Shown: positions 21,098 to 30,901 of the stretch, in pieces | Layout: the number at the start of each line of letters is the position of its first letter | How positions within the stretch are numbered: the stretch's first letter is position 1 | Notes under the pieces: generated by a model | Told to the model about the DNA's origin: nothing | What the model saw: the letters and a program-made list of their open reading frames with translations, nothing else | Databases searched by the model: none | Source of the DNA: Hydractinia symbiolongicarpus | Lineage: Eukaryota; Cnidaria; Hydrozoa; Anthoathecata; Hydractiniidae | Direction: 5' to 3' | Assembly: GCF_029227915.1 (NCBI RefSeq) | Contig: NC_079888.1 | Span: 9,967,001-10,027,000 of the forward strand | Length of the DNA: 60,000 nt | Program-made: the position numbers and the translations under genes

Positions 21098-21937
21098 CTA
21101 GTCTACAAAGAAGGCGTGTCAAAGATAAAAGCCAACTAATAATAAATATAAACATGAACAACTCGGCCTGTTAAAACAACTTGAGGCAGTTTTTTTCGGA
21201 ATTATTTGTTGTTTGCAGTCCTCACACTTACCATAGCAGTCTTGATTCTCATTCGCTCCTTAAGGTAATCACCACATGCGCATATCGGTTCATATCCACA
21301 GGAATGATATAACCGCTCTACAGGACGTTACAGTCATGGTCATTACTTGGACGTCTATACCATAAGGTAGTTCGATATTATCTTAATAAAGGAAAAAAAA
21401 TAATAGCTTTTGTAGATGTCATACAAGCATTGCCGATATCCCTGCTTGCTTTTTACTTACTACAGAGAAAGCCACATGTATAGGCCATTTTGGACAGAAC
21501 ATCGGTTTGAAGGTTCTCCAGTTGGTTCTTTGTTAACTTCTTTTTTAAGAATATTAATCTTTATTTGTCAAATTCTTTGCATCGCACCATAAACGTTGTA
21601 TTTTTCGCATGTTCCGTAAACAGTGAATATGCCATTTGCTTCTTCTTAGTTACGGGTAGACTTAAACCACTTAGGCACAGACACACAATGTCAACTTCAA
21701 TTTCATCGCCAATAACAAACAACATGACAGCGACGAATGATGTGGAAAAAACAGGAAACTGTTATGTATTTTATTTAGGTAAAATAATAAATTTTATTGT
21801 TGGTAGGAACTCGTCCATTTATTTGATATCGCTATTCTCAGGAAACTTTTTCCAATCATTCGCAGAATACTTAGCTCTTTAGCTGAATGTTAAAGCAAAA
21901 GATTGTAGTGGCCCCAGCTTATTTTGAGGTATCCTCA

Positions 21938-22021
21938 ACTGGTAAGACCAGACATGTCATTGGCATGTATGTCAATAATTTTAGGACCAAGCAGAGAGCC
22001 CTGTGGAACACCTTACTTGAC
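21938..22021 (-). pseudogene. LINE RT scrap (unit 3)
   Basis: Same GVPQGSLLGPK scrap as at 13731-13814. Confidence 0.65.
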
Positions 22022-22833
22022 TTTAGCAAAAGAAGAGCTATTACTGAAGACGGAAGTAAATTAGGATTGAACACTTCAAAGCTTTGCTAATGTCAAGTAA
22101 GATTACTCAAACATAATTGTTTTGTTTTCTAATGCATCATACCATCTTTCAGAGTAATAAGGTATAAGATATTCGTGGTAAACTTAAAATTGTCATGAAT
22201 AATTGAACATGCAAATCCTTCCAATAGTTTAATTGAAAACGAGAAGAGAAATTGGTTTATAGTTTTTGAGATTTCCTTCCTTTTTTGTAAATAGTTGTCA
22301 CAACTAGCCAAAGCACTATTTTGTTATTTTATCGCTTATTCTTCTAACGCATCTGATGGACATAATTTCATTTATTATTGTATATCGGCTCAACAACACG
22401 CACAATGTTTATGCGCACAGAAGCCATTTTGTGTGTAATTTCGATATTTTGGGAGCACCTGTTGTTTTCCTTTAGTGAGGGCTGGAAGAGGCACCTGCAG
22501 ATTTTTCTTCTGCTGCAATTTTGTCATAGGCGGTGGCTCATCATTTAATTTCTGATATACATTTAGACATGTCAAAATGTGTTAGCGAATACGCAAGTTA
22601 ACCCATTTTCCCCACAAAGATATAATAGCCCGCATAGTCGATAGCTAAATTTCACACAGTGAAGCCTTTCACGTAGTGGTACCCCCTTCACAGAACCCAC
22701 CATACCCGGCCTGCCCTCGACAAGGTCACCACTGGTGTCCACGCTGTCACTTTGCGCAAAGCGCTACCTTAATGTAAAATGTCATTGATATTCATGTTCC
22801 ACTAAAAAATGTCTATTTGAGGAAAGTCGTGTC

Positions 22834-23108
22834 CGTGGCTCTCTGGTGAAATTAAAACAAAAATGAAAGAAAGGGACCATTTTTTGAGAAAAGCAAGGAA
22901 ATACAACAACAGTTTTGACTGGGAAAGCTATAAAAGAATCCGTTGTAAAGTCAGCAGTCTTTTACGTCAAAGTAAAAAGAAATATCACCAAAATATTTTT
23001 ACTAAGACAACAATGATTCTAATGCATTTTGGAATGAGATTTAAAAAGTTTACCTGGTTAAACCAAAAGAAGATGTTAGTAATGTTATCGATGTTGATGG
23101 ATGCTTAA
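22834..23108 (+). pseudogene. LINE linker scrap (unit 3)
   Basis: Same as 14622-14897, with SNPs (RIRCKVSSLL). Confidence 0.7.
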
Positions 23109-23313
23109 TAATACAGAGGCTGTGTCTGTCCGTAACAGGCAAAGTGGATATCGTAATTTTCCTTTGATGTCGCCGAAAAACTTTTGTCTAATATGTTAAA
23201 TTTTTAGACGTTATGGCGCGACTTCAATAACACTACTTTAACGTCAATATCCTATATTAAATTGATGAAGCCATTACAGTGCACCTAAAACTTTGAGGCC
23301 AAATAACTTGGAA
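23103..23313 (-). repeat. G-family repeat 3' part, reversed (unit 3)
   Basis: Same as 14898-15117, with a 9-bp deletion at its outer end. Confidence 0.8.
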
Positions 23314-23359
23314 ACAAGGTGGGCCATCTCTGCAAATGATTCCAATTTAGGCGATAGGT

Positions 23360-24106
23360 AAAAGTTTTATAAGTATTCTACGCAAACTATCCTCCTTCAA
23401 GGTTCCAGTGAACACTTCTTCATTTCTAAATGCATTAAAAGGCAATGTTTCTAATACAAGGGGTGCTGCTTTTAATCCGTTCTCTCAGCAAGATGCCCTA
23501 GAGATTCTTGAGTATCTCATACCAGAGTTGTCCTTAGCCTTTCCTTTCTTTGGTAGATTATTCAACACTCGTGTGAAAATCTGCACTACTTGCAGCGCGT
23601 TCAATAATATTTGCACCTCTGAGCAAGTAAGTCGATTTCTTCAACTGCCCTTGACATCGACTGTACAATCTTCAGTAGATAACTTTTTGGAGAGCGAAAA
23701 ATTGTCAGGTGTCAACTCGTACTTCTGTCACTACTGCAATAGTTACCAAACTGCAACAGTTGAAAAAGAGGTCGCAGAGTGCGGTTCAATTTTGGTTCTG
23801 CAATTAAAGCGCTTTGCCTACAACAAAGGTCTTGTGTCTAAGGTTTGTTCTCCTGTCACATCTTACCCGGGCACCGTTTCTATACCTGTCACTGTAGACA
23901 GTGAAGTCTCTTGTCGCAAGCACTACAACTTAAAAGCTGTAATTAACCACTCTGGAAATTTGAACAATGGCCATTACACTACTGTTGCTTATAACCCAGT
24001 GCATGGTGAGTGGTTTCATTGCAACGACAGAGCAGTAGTCCCTTGCAAACAAAGCTTGCTTAATGGTGTACAACCTTACATCCTTTTCCTTGAAGAGCTT
24101 AGATAA
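23360..24106 (+). CDS. Ubiquitin-specific protease (peptidase C19) partial coding region
   Basis: USPs remove ubiquitin from proteins. This frame holds, in order, the QDA box (SQQDALEILEYL), a zinc-binding pair CTTC, a second pair CHYC, VLQLKRFAYNK, YPGTVSIPVTV, the catalytic-His box INHSGNLNNGHYTTV and the acidic box WFHCNDRAV, ending FLEELR and TAA at 24104-24106. From the first aligned residue it is uninterrupted for about 240 codons. The essential N-terminal Cys box (GNTCF-type) is not found upstream, where a reversed G-family repeat lies instead. The gene is therefore 5' truncated, or its first exon is elsewhere. No ATG is evident at the proper place and the frame opens at GTG 23408. It is the most complete of at least six USP pieces here, and A-D-E modules follow its stop. 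Confidence 0.75.
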   Translation, partial: KSFISILRKLSSFKVPVNTSSFLNALKGNVSNTRGAAFNPFSQQDALEILEYLIPELSLAFPFFGRLFNTRVKICTTCSAFNNICTSEQVSRFLQLPLTSTVQSSVDNFLESEKLSGVNSYFCHYCNSYQTATVEKEVAECGSILVLQLKRFAYNKGLVSKVCSPVTSYPGTVSIPVTVDSEVSCRKHYNLKAVINHSGNLNNGHYTTVAYNPVHGEWFHCNDRAVVPCKQSLLNGVQPYILFLEELR

Positions 24107-24140
24107 ATTGCAGTCAGCACCACAACTTCCGGCTTATGTC

Positions 24141-24222
24141 AACAAGGGGGTTAAGATATTTTTTTTTTTTTTTGCAGTCTTGTCTTTGGAGAGTGACGAC
24201 TCCACTTCTTACCCAAGTCACA
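24141..24222 (+). repeat. A module after USP stop
   Basis: It starts AACAAGGGGGTTAAG, is interrupted by a T run, then TCTTGTCTTTGGAGAGTGAC and CTTACCCAAGTC. It begins 35 bp after the USP stop. Confidence 0.7.
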
Positions 24223-24249
24223 CAAGGTTGTACAGGGTAGGACAGATGA

Positions 24250-24385
24250 AAAGTTATGGATGAAAGGAATGTCTAGTTCCTGCTGAAGACTGTTCGAAGA
24301 CCTCTTTTGAGGTGACTCAGCTAGACATTTTGGGTACCTTGGTTCAGGAATATGAGTCGAAAACCTTTTACCCTTTACAGAAGTC
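24250..24385 (+). repeat. D module, subfamily 2, intact
   Basis: It has arms AATGTCTAG and CTAGACATT, the box CTGAAGACT, hairpin ACCTC-TTTT-GAGGT, and a second hairpin GGTT...AACC with a loop ending AGTCGA. GACT (24288-24291) can pair with AGTC (24355-24358), where subfamily 1 has GACC/GGTC. Confidence 0.8.
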
Positions 24386-24434
24386 CTGTCCTACTCTCTC
24401 TGTCTGTTTGTTTGTTCAATTTTTGTGTCAATTA

Positions 24435-24560
24435 TCTCCTTGGAAAGTGGAAGAATTGTGTTCCTTTATATGAGCATATTCTTTAGAGGAGCAAAGCCTC
24501 TAGAATTTAAATTTTAAGACTTAACTGGTCGAGTTTATCATTGTGCATGCACTTTGTAAT
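24435..24560 (+). repeat. E module, subfamily 2
   Basis: It contains CTCCTTGGAAAGTGGAAG, TTTAGAGGAGCAAAGCCTCTAG and TTTATCATTGTGCATGCAC, matching the copy at 8.68 kb. Confidence 0.65.
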
Positions 24561-24564
24561 TTTC

Positions 24565-24937
24565 ATTCTTATTCTGACGTCAAGGATTTTTCACTGCGTA
24601 GGTAACTAGGGAGCACCTAGGACAAATTTGGGTAATTTTTCAAAACCTGGTTCCCTAAATCCGTTTCGGAATGGACGGGTTGATGACGTCATCAAAAAAC
24701 ATTCAAACCCCAATGTCTCTACAACCGTTAGTCAAAAGTACAAGATCCTATACATTTTCTTGATCATCGTTTCAAGATCTAAATGATGAAGGCAACAGGT
24801 ATACAAATTTCTGATAAAATTTCGGGGTTTTGACGAGCCATTGCTAACGTCAGCAAAATTTTTAAACCCTTATATGTCCTTAGTCGTTCGTAGAAAAGAT
24901 ATGATCCTATACATTATTTTGATCAGCGTTTCAACCT
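24565..24937 (-). repeat. G-family repeat internal part, reversed
   Basis: Sequence from CTGACGTCAAGG through TTTCGGAATGGACGGG, GATGACGTCATCAA and TTGATCATCGTTTC is the diverged reverse complement of about 49.05-49.44 kb. Confidence 0.75.
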
Positions 24938-25102
24938 AGGGGGTTTGATCATACTAGGTCTTGTCTTTGGAGAGTGACGACTCCACGTATTACCCCGGTT
25001 AAAAAAAATAAATAAATAAAAAATAAAAAAAAATATTAGCAGGGGGTTTGATCACACATGATCTTGTCTTTGGAGAGTAACGACTCCACTTATTACCTGA
25101 GT
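24938..25102 (+). repeat. A modules, two copies
   Basis: Copies start at about 24938 and 25037. The second has CAGG at its start and CCTG at its end, like the third copy at 4.4 kb. Confidence 0.8.
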
Positions 25103-25290
25103 TAAAAACAAAGAGTAGCACAGTTGAACAGAAAGTGGTCAAAGTTAATTTTAGGAAGATAGGGATGTCTAGTTTCTGCTGATGACCGTCCGCGGACCTC
25201 TTCGAGGTGACCCAGCTAGACATCCAGGGTACTTAGGTTCAGAAATATGGGTCGAAACCTACCTGCCCTTGGTTAAAATTCTGTTCATCT
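25103..25290 (+). repeat. D module, subfamily 1, intact reference copy
   Basis: Stem P1 is GGATGTCTAG (25163-25172) with CTAGACATCC (25216-25225). Inside are CTGATGACC (25179-25187) and hairpin ACCTC/GAGGT (25196-25208). Stem P2 is TAGGTT (25234-25239) with AACCTA (25256-25261), closing the 16-nt loop CAGAAATATGGGTCGA. GACC (25184-25187) can pair with GGTC (25250-25253), forming a pseudoknot. Confidence 0.85.
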
Positions 25291-25334
25291 TTTCAAATGT
25301 GTTGTGTCCTTTTTATTTTATTTTTTATATTTTT

Positions 25335-25478
25335 TTAATTAATTCCTTGTAAAAAGGGAGAATTGTGCTTTTAGAGGCATGTTCTCTAGAGGAGTACAAC
25401 CTCTAGCTTGTTTCCAAAGACCTAACAGGTTGAGTTCATCATTGCGGTGGCTTGCCATCTCTTTGTAAATTATTTTCT
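25335..25478 (+). repeat. E module, full length
   Basis: It runs from AATTAATTCCTTGTAAAAAGG (a CCTT/AAGG stem) through TAGAGGAGTACAACCTCTA and ACCTAACAGGT to GCGGTGGCTTGCCATCTC and TTTGTAAATT. Confidence 0.8.
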
Positions 25479-25630
25479 CTCTACACGTTACAGGCAACGA
25501 ATAAACTAAATTTCGCCATTTTTTTTTTGAATTTGCCATGCTGACGTCAGCGAAACGTCTTAAACAACCAACTTTTTCAATATCCTATTGCCTAAGTGGA
25601 TTTTTCCATGGGTCTTTATCGACTAGTTAG

Positions 25631-25740
25631 TAGGGAGATCTTGCTTTGTATAGAGATCTTTAGAGGGTTTAACCTCCTCCACTTAAAATAAGAGTCATTA
25701 GAATAGTCGAATCACTACAGCTTGCTGTTTTGTTATCTCA
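25631..25740 (+). repeat. B element (structured repeat), copy 1
   Basis: It contains AGATCTTGCTTTGTATAGAG, TTTAGAGGGTTTAACCTCC, GAGTCATTAGAATAGTC and the terminal ACAGCTTGCTGTTTTGTTATC. It is laid out like E: an AGAGG/CCTC hairpin in the middle and a GCTTGC-centred stem followed by Ts at the end. Confidence 0.7.
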
Positions 25741-25839
25741 TAAATCAAATCGAGGATAGCTGGTTGTTTCTGTAAATTCTTCTCAAGTATTGGTTCCAAA
25801 CTTGCTAATACTATTACTTTCATTGGTGATCGGAGATAG

Positions 25840-27300
25840 ATGTATTATGACTCGAGCAAGCTTTTCCTTAACAAGAATATGTTAGTTTTCAAATTTAATG
25901 CAGTTACTCCTGATTTACTTAAAAAACGAGTAAAAAAACTTAAAGTGTCAAAATGTGCCGGTGCGGATGGAATACCGCCTCGTCTCATAAAGGATTGCGC
26001 TGATAAAATTATAATGCTACCTAATTAACTTGAGTCTTCGATGTCATACGTTTCCATCGGCTGAAAAAGTAGCATGCGTGACTCCAGTATACAAATTGGA
26101 CGATAAATTAAAACTTGATAACTATCGACCAATTTCCGCGCTAAATGTATTCTCGAGGATTATCGAACAAATTGTACATCACCAACTGTACAATTATCTA
26201 GAAAAAACAACCTTCAATGCAAACTATTCGGATTTCGTAAACAGCGATCTACGCAACAAGCGGTGTCATTGTTTGTCTAAATTATTCGCAAAAATGCAGA
26301 TAAAGGAGAATGCAGTGGGGCGATTTATCTGGACTTACGAAAAGGGTTTGACACAAACTCCAACTTTATGGAATCCATGATGTGGAGTTGCAGTGGTTCG
26401 AAGATTATTTATTCAGTCGTACCCAATATGTCACGATAACATAAATTCATTACCTCTACAGATTACTTTTGGTGTACCCCAGGGTTCAACCCTGGGTCAC
26501 TTACCATTTCTCCTATTCGTTAACGACCTACACCAACTACTAAGTAAATCGAAAGTACTTTTGTATGCCGATGTGTATTACTTCTGTATTACTCATCAAA
26601 ATCAGGCAAAGAAGTTGAATCAGTTCTTAATAACGAAGTCCAACGTACTGCAGACTGGACGAATGAAAACTGTTTAATAATAAATCTTAAAAAAGGAAAG
26701 ACGGAATTTGTTGTGTATGGAGCTCATCAAAACCTATGTAAACAGGATGCATGTACCATCAAGATAAATACTTAACAAAGAAGATAATTATATCTATCTG
26801 GAAGTTAATCTGGACATCCATTAGACACTACAGGAACATCTCGACAACGTACAAAAAGGCATCTGGAAAGCTCGAATTACTCAAAAGTATTTGATATCTT
26901 TTGACAGCTGACATAGTAAAGTCGGTTTATAACACTGTTACTCTGCTGATTTTACTTTATTGTTATCCAATAATGCTATCTTTATCAAGAACCCAGGAAG
27001 ACAAGCTACACATTATACACAATTGAGCGTTTAAAAATTGTGGTAGTACCCATCAATGGGTTTCTATTGCAACGGTCAAGAAACAAAGAGCTGCGGTTGA
27101 AGTTTTCAAAAGCATCAATGGCATCACTGATAACCACTTCAATTTCGAGCAAATCAACCACACAATGAATACTCAAAGAAATCAATCAAACATCAAACTT
27201 AGCCATCTTAGGACCGAATGCGCGAGAATATCTTTCAGTCATCAACATGGTATGATTTTTAGCGGATAACTGTACTGCAGAAAGAATCATTCTTGTTTTT
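25840..27300 (+). pseudogene. Decayed CR1/L2-like LINE reverse transcriptase
   Basis: The boxes are KKLKVSKCAGADGIPPRLIK, DNYRPISALNVFSRIIEQ, FGVPQGSTLGHLPFLLFVND and LLYADV, where YADD is expected. The C-terminal part has KKQRAAVEVFKSING and SHLRTECAR. At least five frame changes and stops break it. No endonuclease part precedes it. It differs from the 9.1-kb LINE and probably represents an older insertion. Confidence 0.8.
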
Positions 27301-27659
27301 ATTTAAAAGAAACAGGGATATTGAATTTTAAATTTTAATTTTGTTCCAACGCAGGGTCGCGTCTAATTACCTCGGCGCACTTAGATTGCCTTCCCATCAG
27401 TTTTGTTTCCCTCTTCATGTCGTTTCAGTGTGGTGTCGTAACTATTTATCCCAGCGCATTCGCCTATTCTACTTTTTGAATATTTCATTTTTGTCTATAG
27501 ATAATAATTTTTTAAAAATTTTTTAAAATTTTAACATTATTTATTATATGCTTGTATATACAGGAATCTTATTGATACTAGGATTGTATTATGAATCATA
27601 GTTAGGACACCTGTAAATAAATGTGTTAGCTGTGAATAGAATTCCGCGTCTCCTGGGAG

Positions 27660-28130
27660 TCATTACATCATGTTTTGTTGAACCCACTTCGGTTGCGCAA
27701 AAATAAAATTGCCACACTAAAATGTGTGGCAAAGTTGTAGGACAAAGCACCAAGCTTTCCCAAGACCTTTACATATGCATGTACAGGGGCATCATCTTTT
27801 TTTAGCATAGTAAGCATAGTGGTAACTTCTTTTTGTGCTTCGGCGACAGGCATTTTTTTCCTTTGAAGAGGCATCAACACTTTTAAAGACTAACTAACGT
27901 ACTTGGACTTGACGTTCTTGCGCAGTTCCTGAATACAGTCATATTCCTCATGTAGTGACTGTGCGCACTCTGAGAGACCAACATTTGGTCTGCAGAGAAA
28001 CTCACAAGAATACTGTTTCAGACGGTTGCGTAGTTGCTCTTGTGATAAGAAGTCGGTGCCGTATTTTTTCTAAAGGAAACCTTGTTAAAAGGGAGCGACA
28101 TCCCCTTCCCCAGGTCATAATATGTTTGAA
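27660..28130 (-). pseudogene. Unclassified open-frame remnants, possibly retroelement
   Basis: On the minus strand one stretch reads KKYGTDFLSQEQLRNRLK and continues to KNVKSKYVS (about 28070-27893). A second follows after a stop with KKDDAPVHAYVKVLGKLGAL (within 27668-27880). The second resembles the region after the RT in DIRS-type retrotransposons (KxxAxxxGKL), but this is weak. No complete domain can be named. Confidence 0.35.
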
Positions 28131-28547
28131 AAACCTAGACCGAATATGGTTAACTAGTTCAGTTTATCATTATTTTTGCATTGCGCTGTTTCCTTTATTA
28201 TGTAATAATCCTAGGTTGTTTTTTTGAAACACATTGTGCTACATTTTCCTATTTGTAAAACATCGTATTTTTGTTAAACAGGACAAATTAACTACAGACA
28301 TTTACACGAGACGTATTTCTACAAATAAAAGTTTACTTAAAAATACTCAGAGTTAGTAACAATTCATTGTCTTTCACATTGTAACTATTGTATTGACTCA
28401 GAAACAAGATGATCTTCAAGCAGAAATATCTAATTCTGAGGTGAACAAGAATTAAACAAAATTTCCTGCAAAATCAACCGCAAAAAAAAAAACATATCAT
28501 TATTACTTACACCAGCCTTTTAAAAAGAATTGTTGAACATGTTATAT

Positions 28548-28766
28548 TTATACCTTGAATAAATTTTGCATTTTTCTGGAACTAACAAAAGTCAAAAATT
28601 GAGGGCATGAGGGCGCTTGAGTAAAATCGGAACAAACGAGCTGTGGATATTCCAAAACATCCTTTGGTAAGTCATGGGGAATTCGAACAGATTTTCCTCC
28701 TAGATAAAACGCACATTTTTCCTTAATTACTGCAAGGTAGGCGTCTTCCAGGTCTAATTTGCACAT
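28548..28766 (-). pseudogene. Possible DIRS-like RT scrap
   Basis: The start MCKLDLEDAYLAV resembles the (A/C)KLDLKDAYF box of DIRS/Gypsy-type RTs. The rest of the 72-residue frame does not follow the RT pattern clearly. It lies upstream, on the same strand, of the remnants at 27.7-28.1 kb. Confidence 0.4.
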
Positions 28767-28769
28767 GTA

Positions 28770-30900
28770 TTTCCCAGGAGAGTTTTAGTTGTTTTGGTAA
28801 ATTTGTTAAAAAAATATTTCGTAACCCTTTACTGGTTTCAGGATCGCCTGTTTCGTGTAAAGAAAAATGAGGAAATAATCTTGCCACTAGTGTTTTTTTC
28901 TTCTATGAAAAATCATCGTCCTATTTGGTTAAACACAGATCGCCCCTTACCTTTGTAAGCTGGCACCTAGCTTCTCTGAAAGACCGGTAAAAATCTTGAT
29001 GTACTACCTCTAGGTTGTTGACTGGTTAAGTTTGCAAACAGCTCTTTAGACTTGTTTTTCACATTGACAAATTAAGCGACGATTTTTTCATATTGTGGAC
29101 CAAAAAAATTTTCCGATTCATATTTTTTAAACGCTTGTGTCATATCTTTTATTATTGTCTCAACTTTATTAACATTTATAAGTAGCATTAGGATGTTGCA
29201 GCAACGCATATACGATCATTGTTCCTTCAATCACGGTTTGATGAGGCACAACTGTTTCCATATGTTTGTTAACGTATTCCGCCATATTTTCCTCTAACTA
29301 ATACGAGTTTTCCTGTGAGCAGTCTAGTTAAAACCTTGCCCTCTTTATTGAAGTTTCGATTTTAATTCCTGATCGGCTACCTCATCATCGGATTCATGTC
29401 CTCTCCTTGTAGGCTCCTTATCGATACACTCAGTGGGTCCCAATTCATTTACTTCTTCATCATGCGGAATCATTAAGAGATAAGCTGAGTATTTTATCAG
29501 AAACGTAAGTGTTTATACTTACGTGACTTGTCGTTTGAGCAAGCAAAGTGAAAAGAGCAGATTAAATCGACGACCAGGCAAAGGCAATATCAAGTATTAG
29601 CTTGTTCATGGAGATTGTGCAAAATGAAACTGTAGTTTTAAACTTTCGCTAAAATGGGCATAACAATTTATTGGAGCCATCGTAAAACATGTATATCTCA
29701 AGAAACAAACTATTTTTCTGTAACAAATAGAATTGATATGGATTTGAATTTGTTTGAAGTCACAGAAATGGATGACATAGCAAAAATTTATTGTTTCATT
29801 TTACTATATTGCACTGTATTTTTGCCAATTTTATTGCATTTTTATTGAAAGAGCGTATCAGGAGTTATAAAGGGGGTTTGTAGTAGTCATTTTATAAGTG
29901 CGACTAGCACACAACAGTCTAAAATCAAAATGTTATAGACCTTCCCCTAATTTCCTAATTATGCCAAACTCAATTAAAGAGGTCTATACTAAAAATGATT
30001 CTTGTCCCTAAGTTCCTTAGCAAAAGATAGAACAAATTAACCCTAATTTCGTAAATATTTCTGTTCGTTAAGTGCCTCAATTCCGAGCTGAAAGTTACAG
30101 CCAAACCCTTTATATAGCCGAGCTTTCTAAGAATAGCCTTGTTTTCAAAATAATTATTTACTTAAAATCTAAATAAAATCCAACCAGAATATTATATTGC
30201 CCTAAAAACTTCATTTTTGACATGATTATTTAATATTCTACCTGGATATCTTTATTTGAAGAGCATAAAACCATTTTAGGATGACGTCATAATTATTATA
30301 ATTTATGAAATTCGGAAAAGGTGTATTCGAACAGATTGCACCCAACGCTCGCGCTTTAAGCTTGTGTGAAGAAGCATAACAAAATAGGGTAAAAAATCCG
30401 TTAAAAATCTTACATTGTTATGTAAAAATGTTAATTTTTTTTAAAAGGTAAAGTTTCCTTTTAAGTTTGGAGTAAGAAGCATGTAAGCAGGATTAGCAAT
30501 ATGTTTTCATTGTTTTTTCCTACTTCCAGATTAATTTTTTTCGTTTTTATTTTAAAAATGATTTCAAAAAATCAGATATTAATTAAAAATAAAACAATGA
30601 AATAGACTAAAAGGATTACAAAATCTGGACTTCATCCGTCTTAAATCGTTAGTGTTGAAATTATTTTGTTTTTCGCCTACACCATTTCCTTAGAAATGGG
30701 TGCATCTCGGATAATTTGAAATCCGCGTCTGGAAACCTTGTTAATATCATTGACTAAGTAAAGTAAAAGTATCCCAACTCTGTTTTCTTTTGCGTTAAAG
30801 TCATTGCTCTTTGATTTCTTAGTTAACATCACAGAGAACAACTCATTAGTTTCTGTTAGGTGATCTTTATCAACAGTACAAAATCTACATTTTCATCTCA
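28770..30900. other. No confident gene; AT-rich
   Basis: A minus-strand acidic stretch at about 29480-29365 (EEVNELGPTECIDKEP, then HESDDEVADQ) may be a gag-like remnant of the neighbouring retroelement. The remainder shows no recognised coding or repeat signal. Confidence 0.4.
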
Positions 30901-30901
30901 G

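Larger units (their letters stand above)
19588..23681 (+). repeat. Tandem unit 3 of 3 (4.1 kb), continuous with the rest of USP
   Basis: Its LINE part shares diagnostic bases with unit 1 (TAA at 20072-20074, the T deletion, AATCTCGG). Its right part shares the 15-bp insertion with unit 2 (GCGCTACCTTA). It has private changes, such as lost bases near 22552 and 23106. Instead of a junction, USP sequence continues beyond 23681. Confidence 0.9.

Noticed and set aside
25163-25270. Canonical hammerhead ribozyme in the D module (CTGATGA ... CGAAAC)
   Set aside because: The bases next to the two boxes do not form a proper stem II (C opposite C). The helix that does co-vary uses GA of CTGATGA itself, and no stem III plus NUH cleavage site could be placed in any permutation.
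25335-25478. E module as spliced-leader RNA gene
   Set aside because: There is a GT after CCTT but no convincing Sm site, and copies are truncated and dispersed like transposable repeats.
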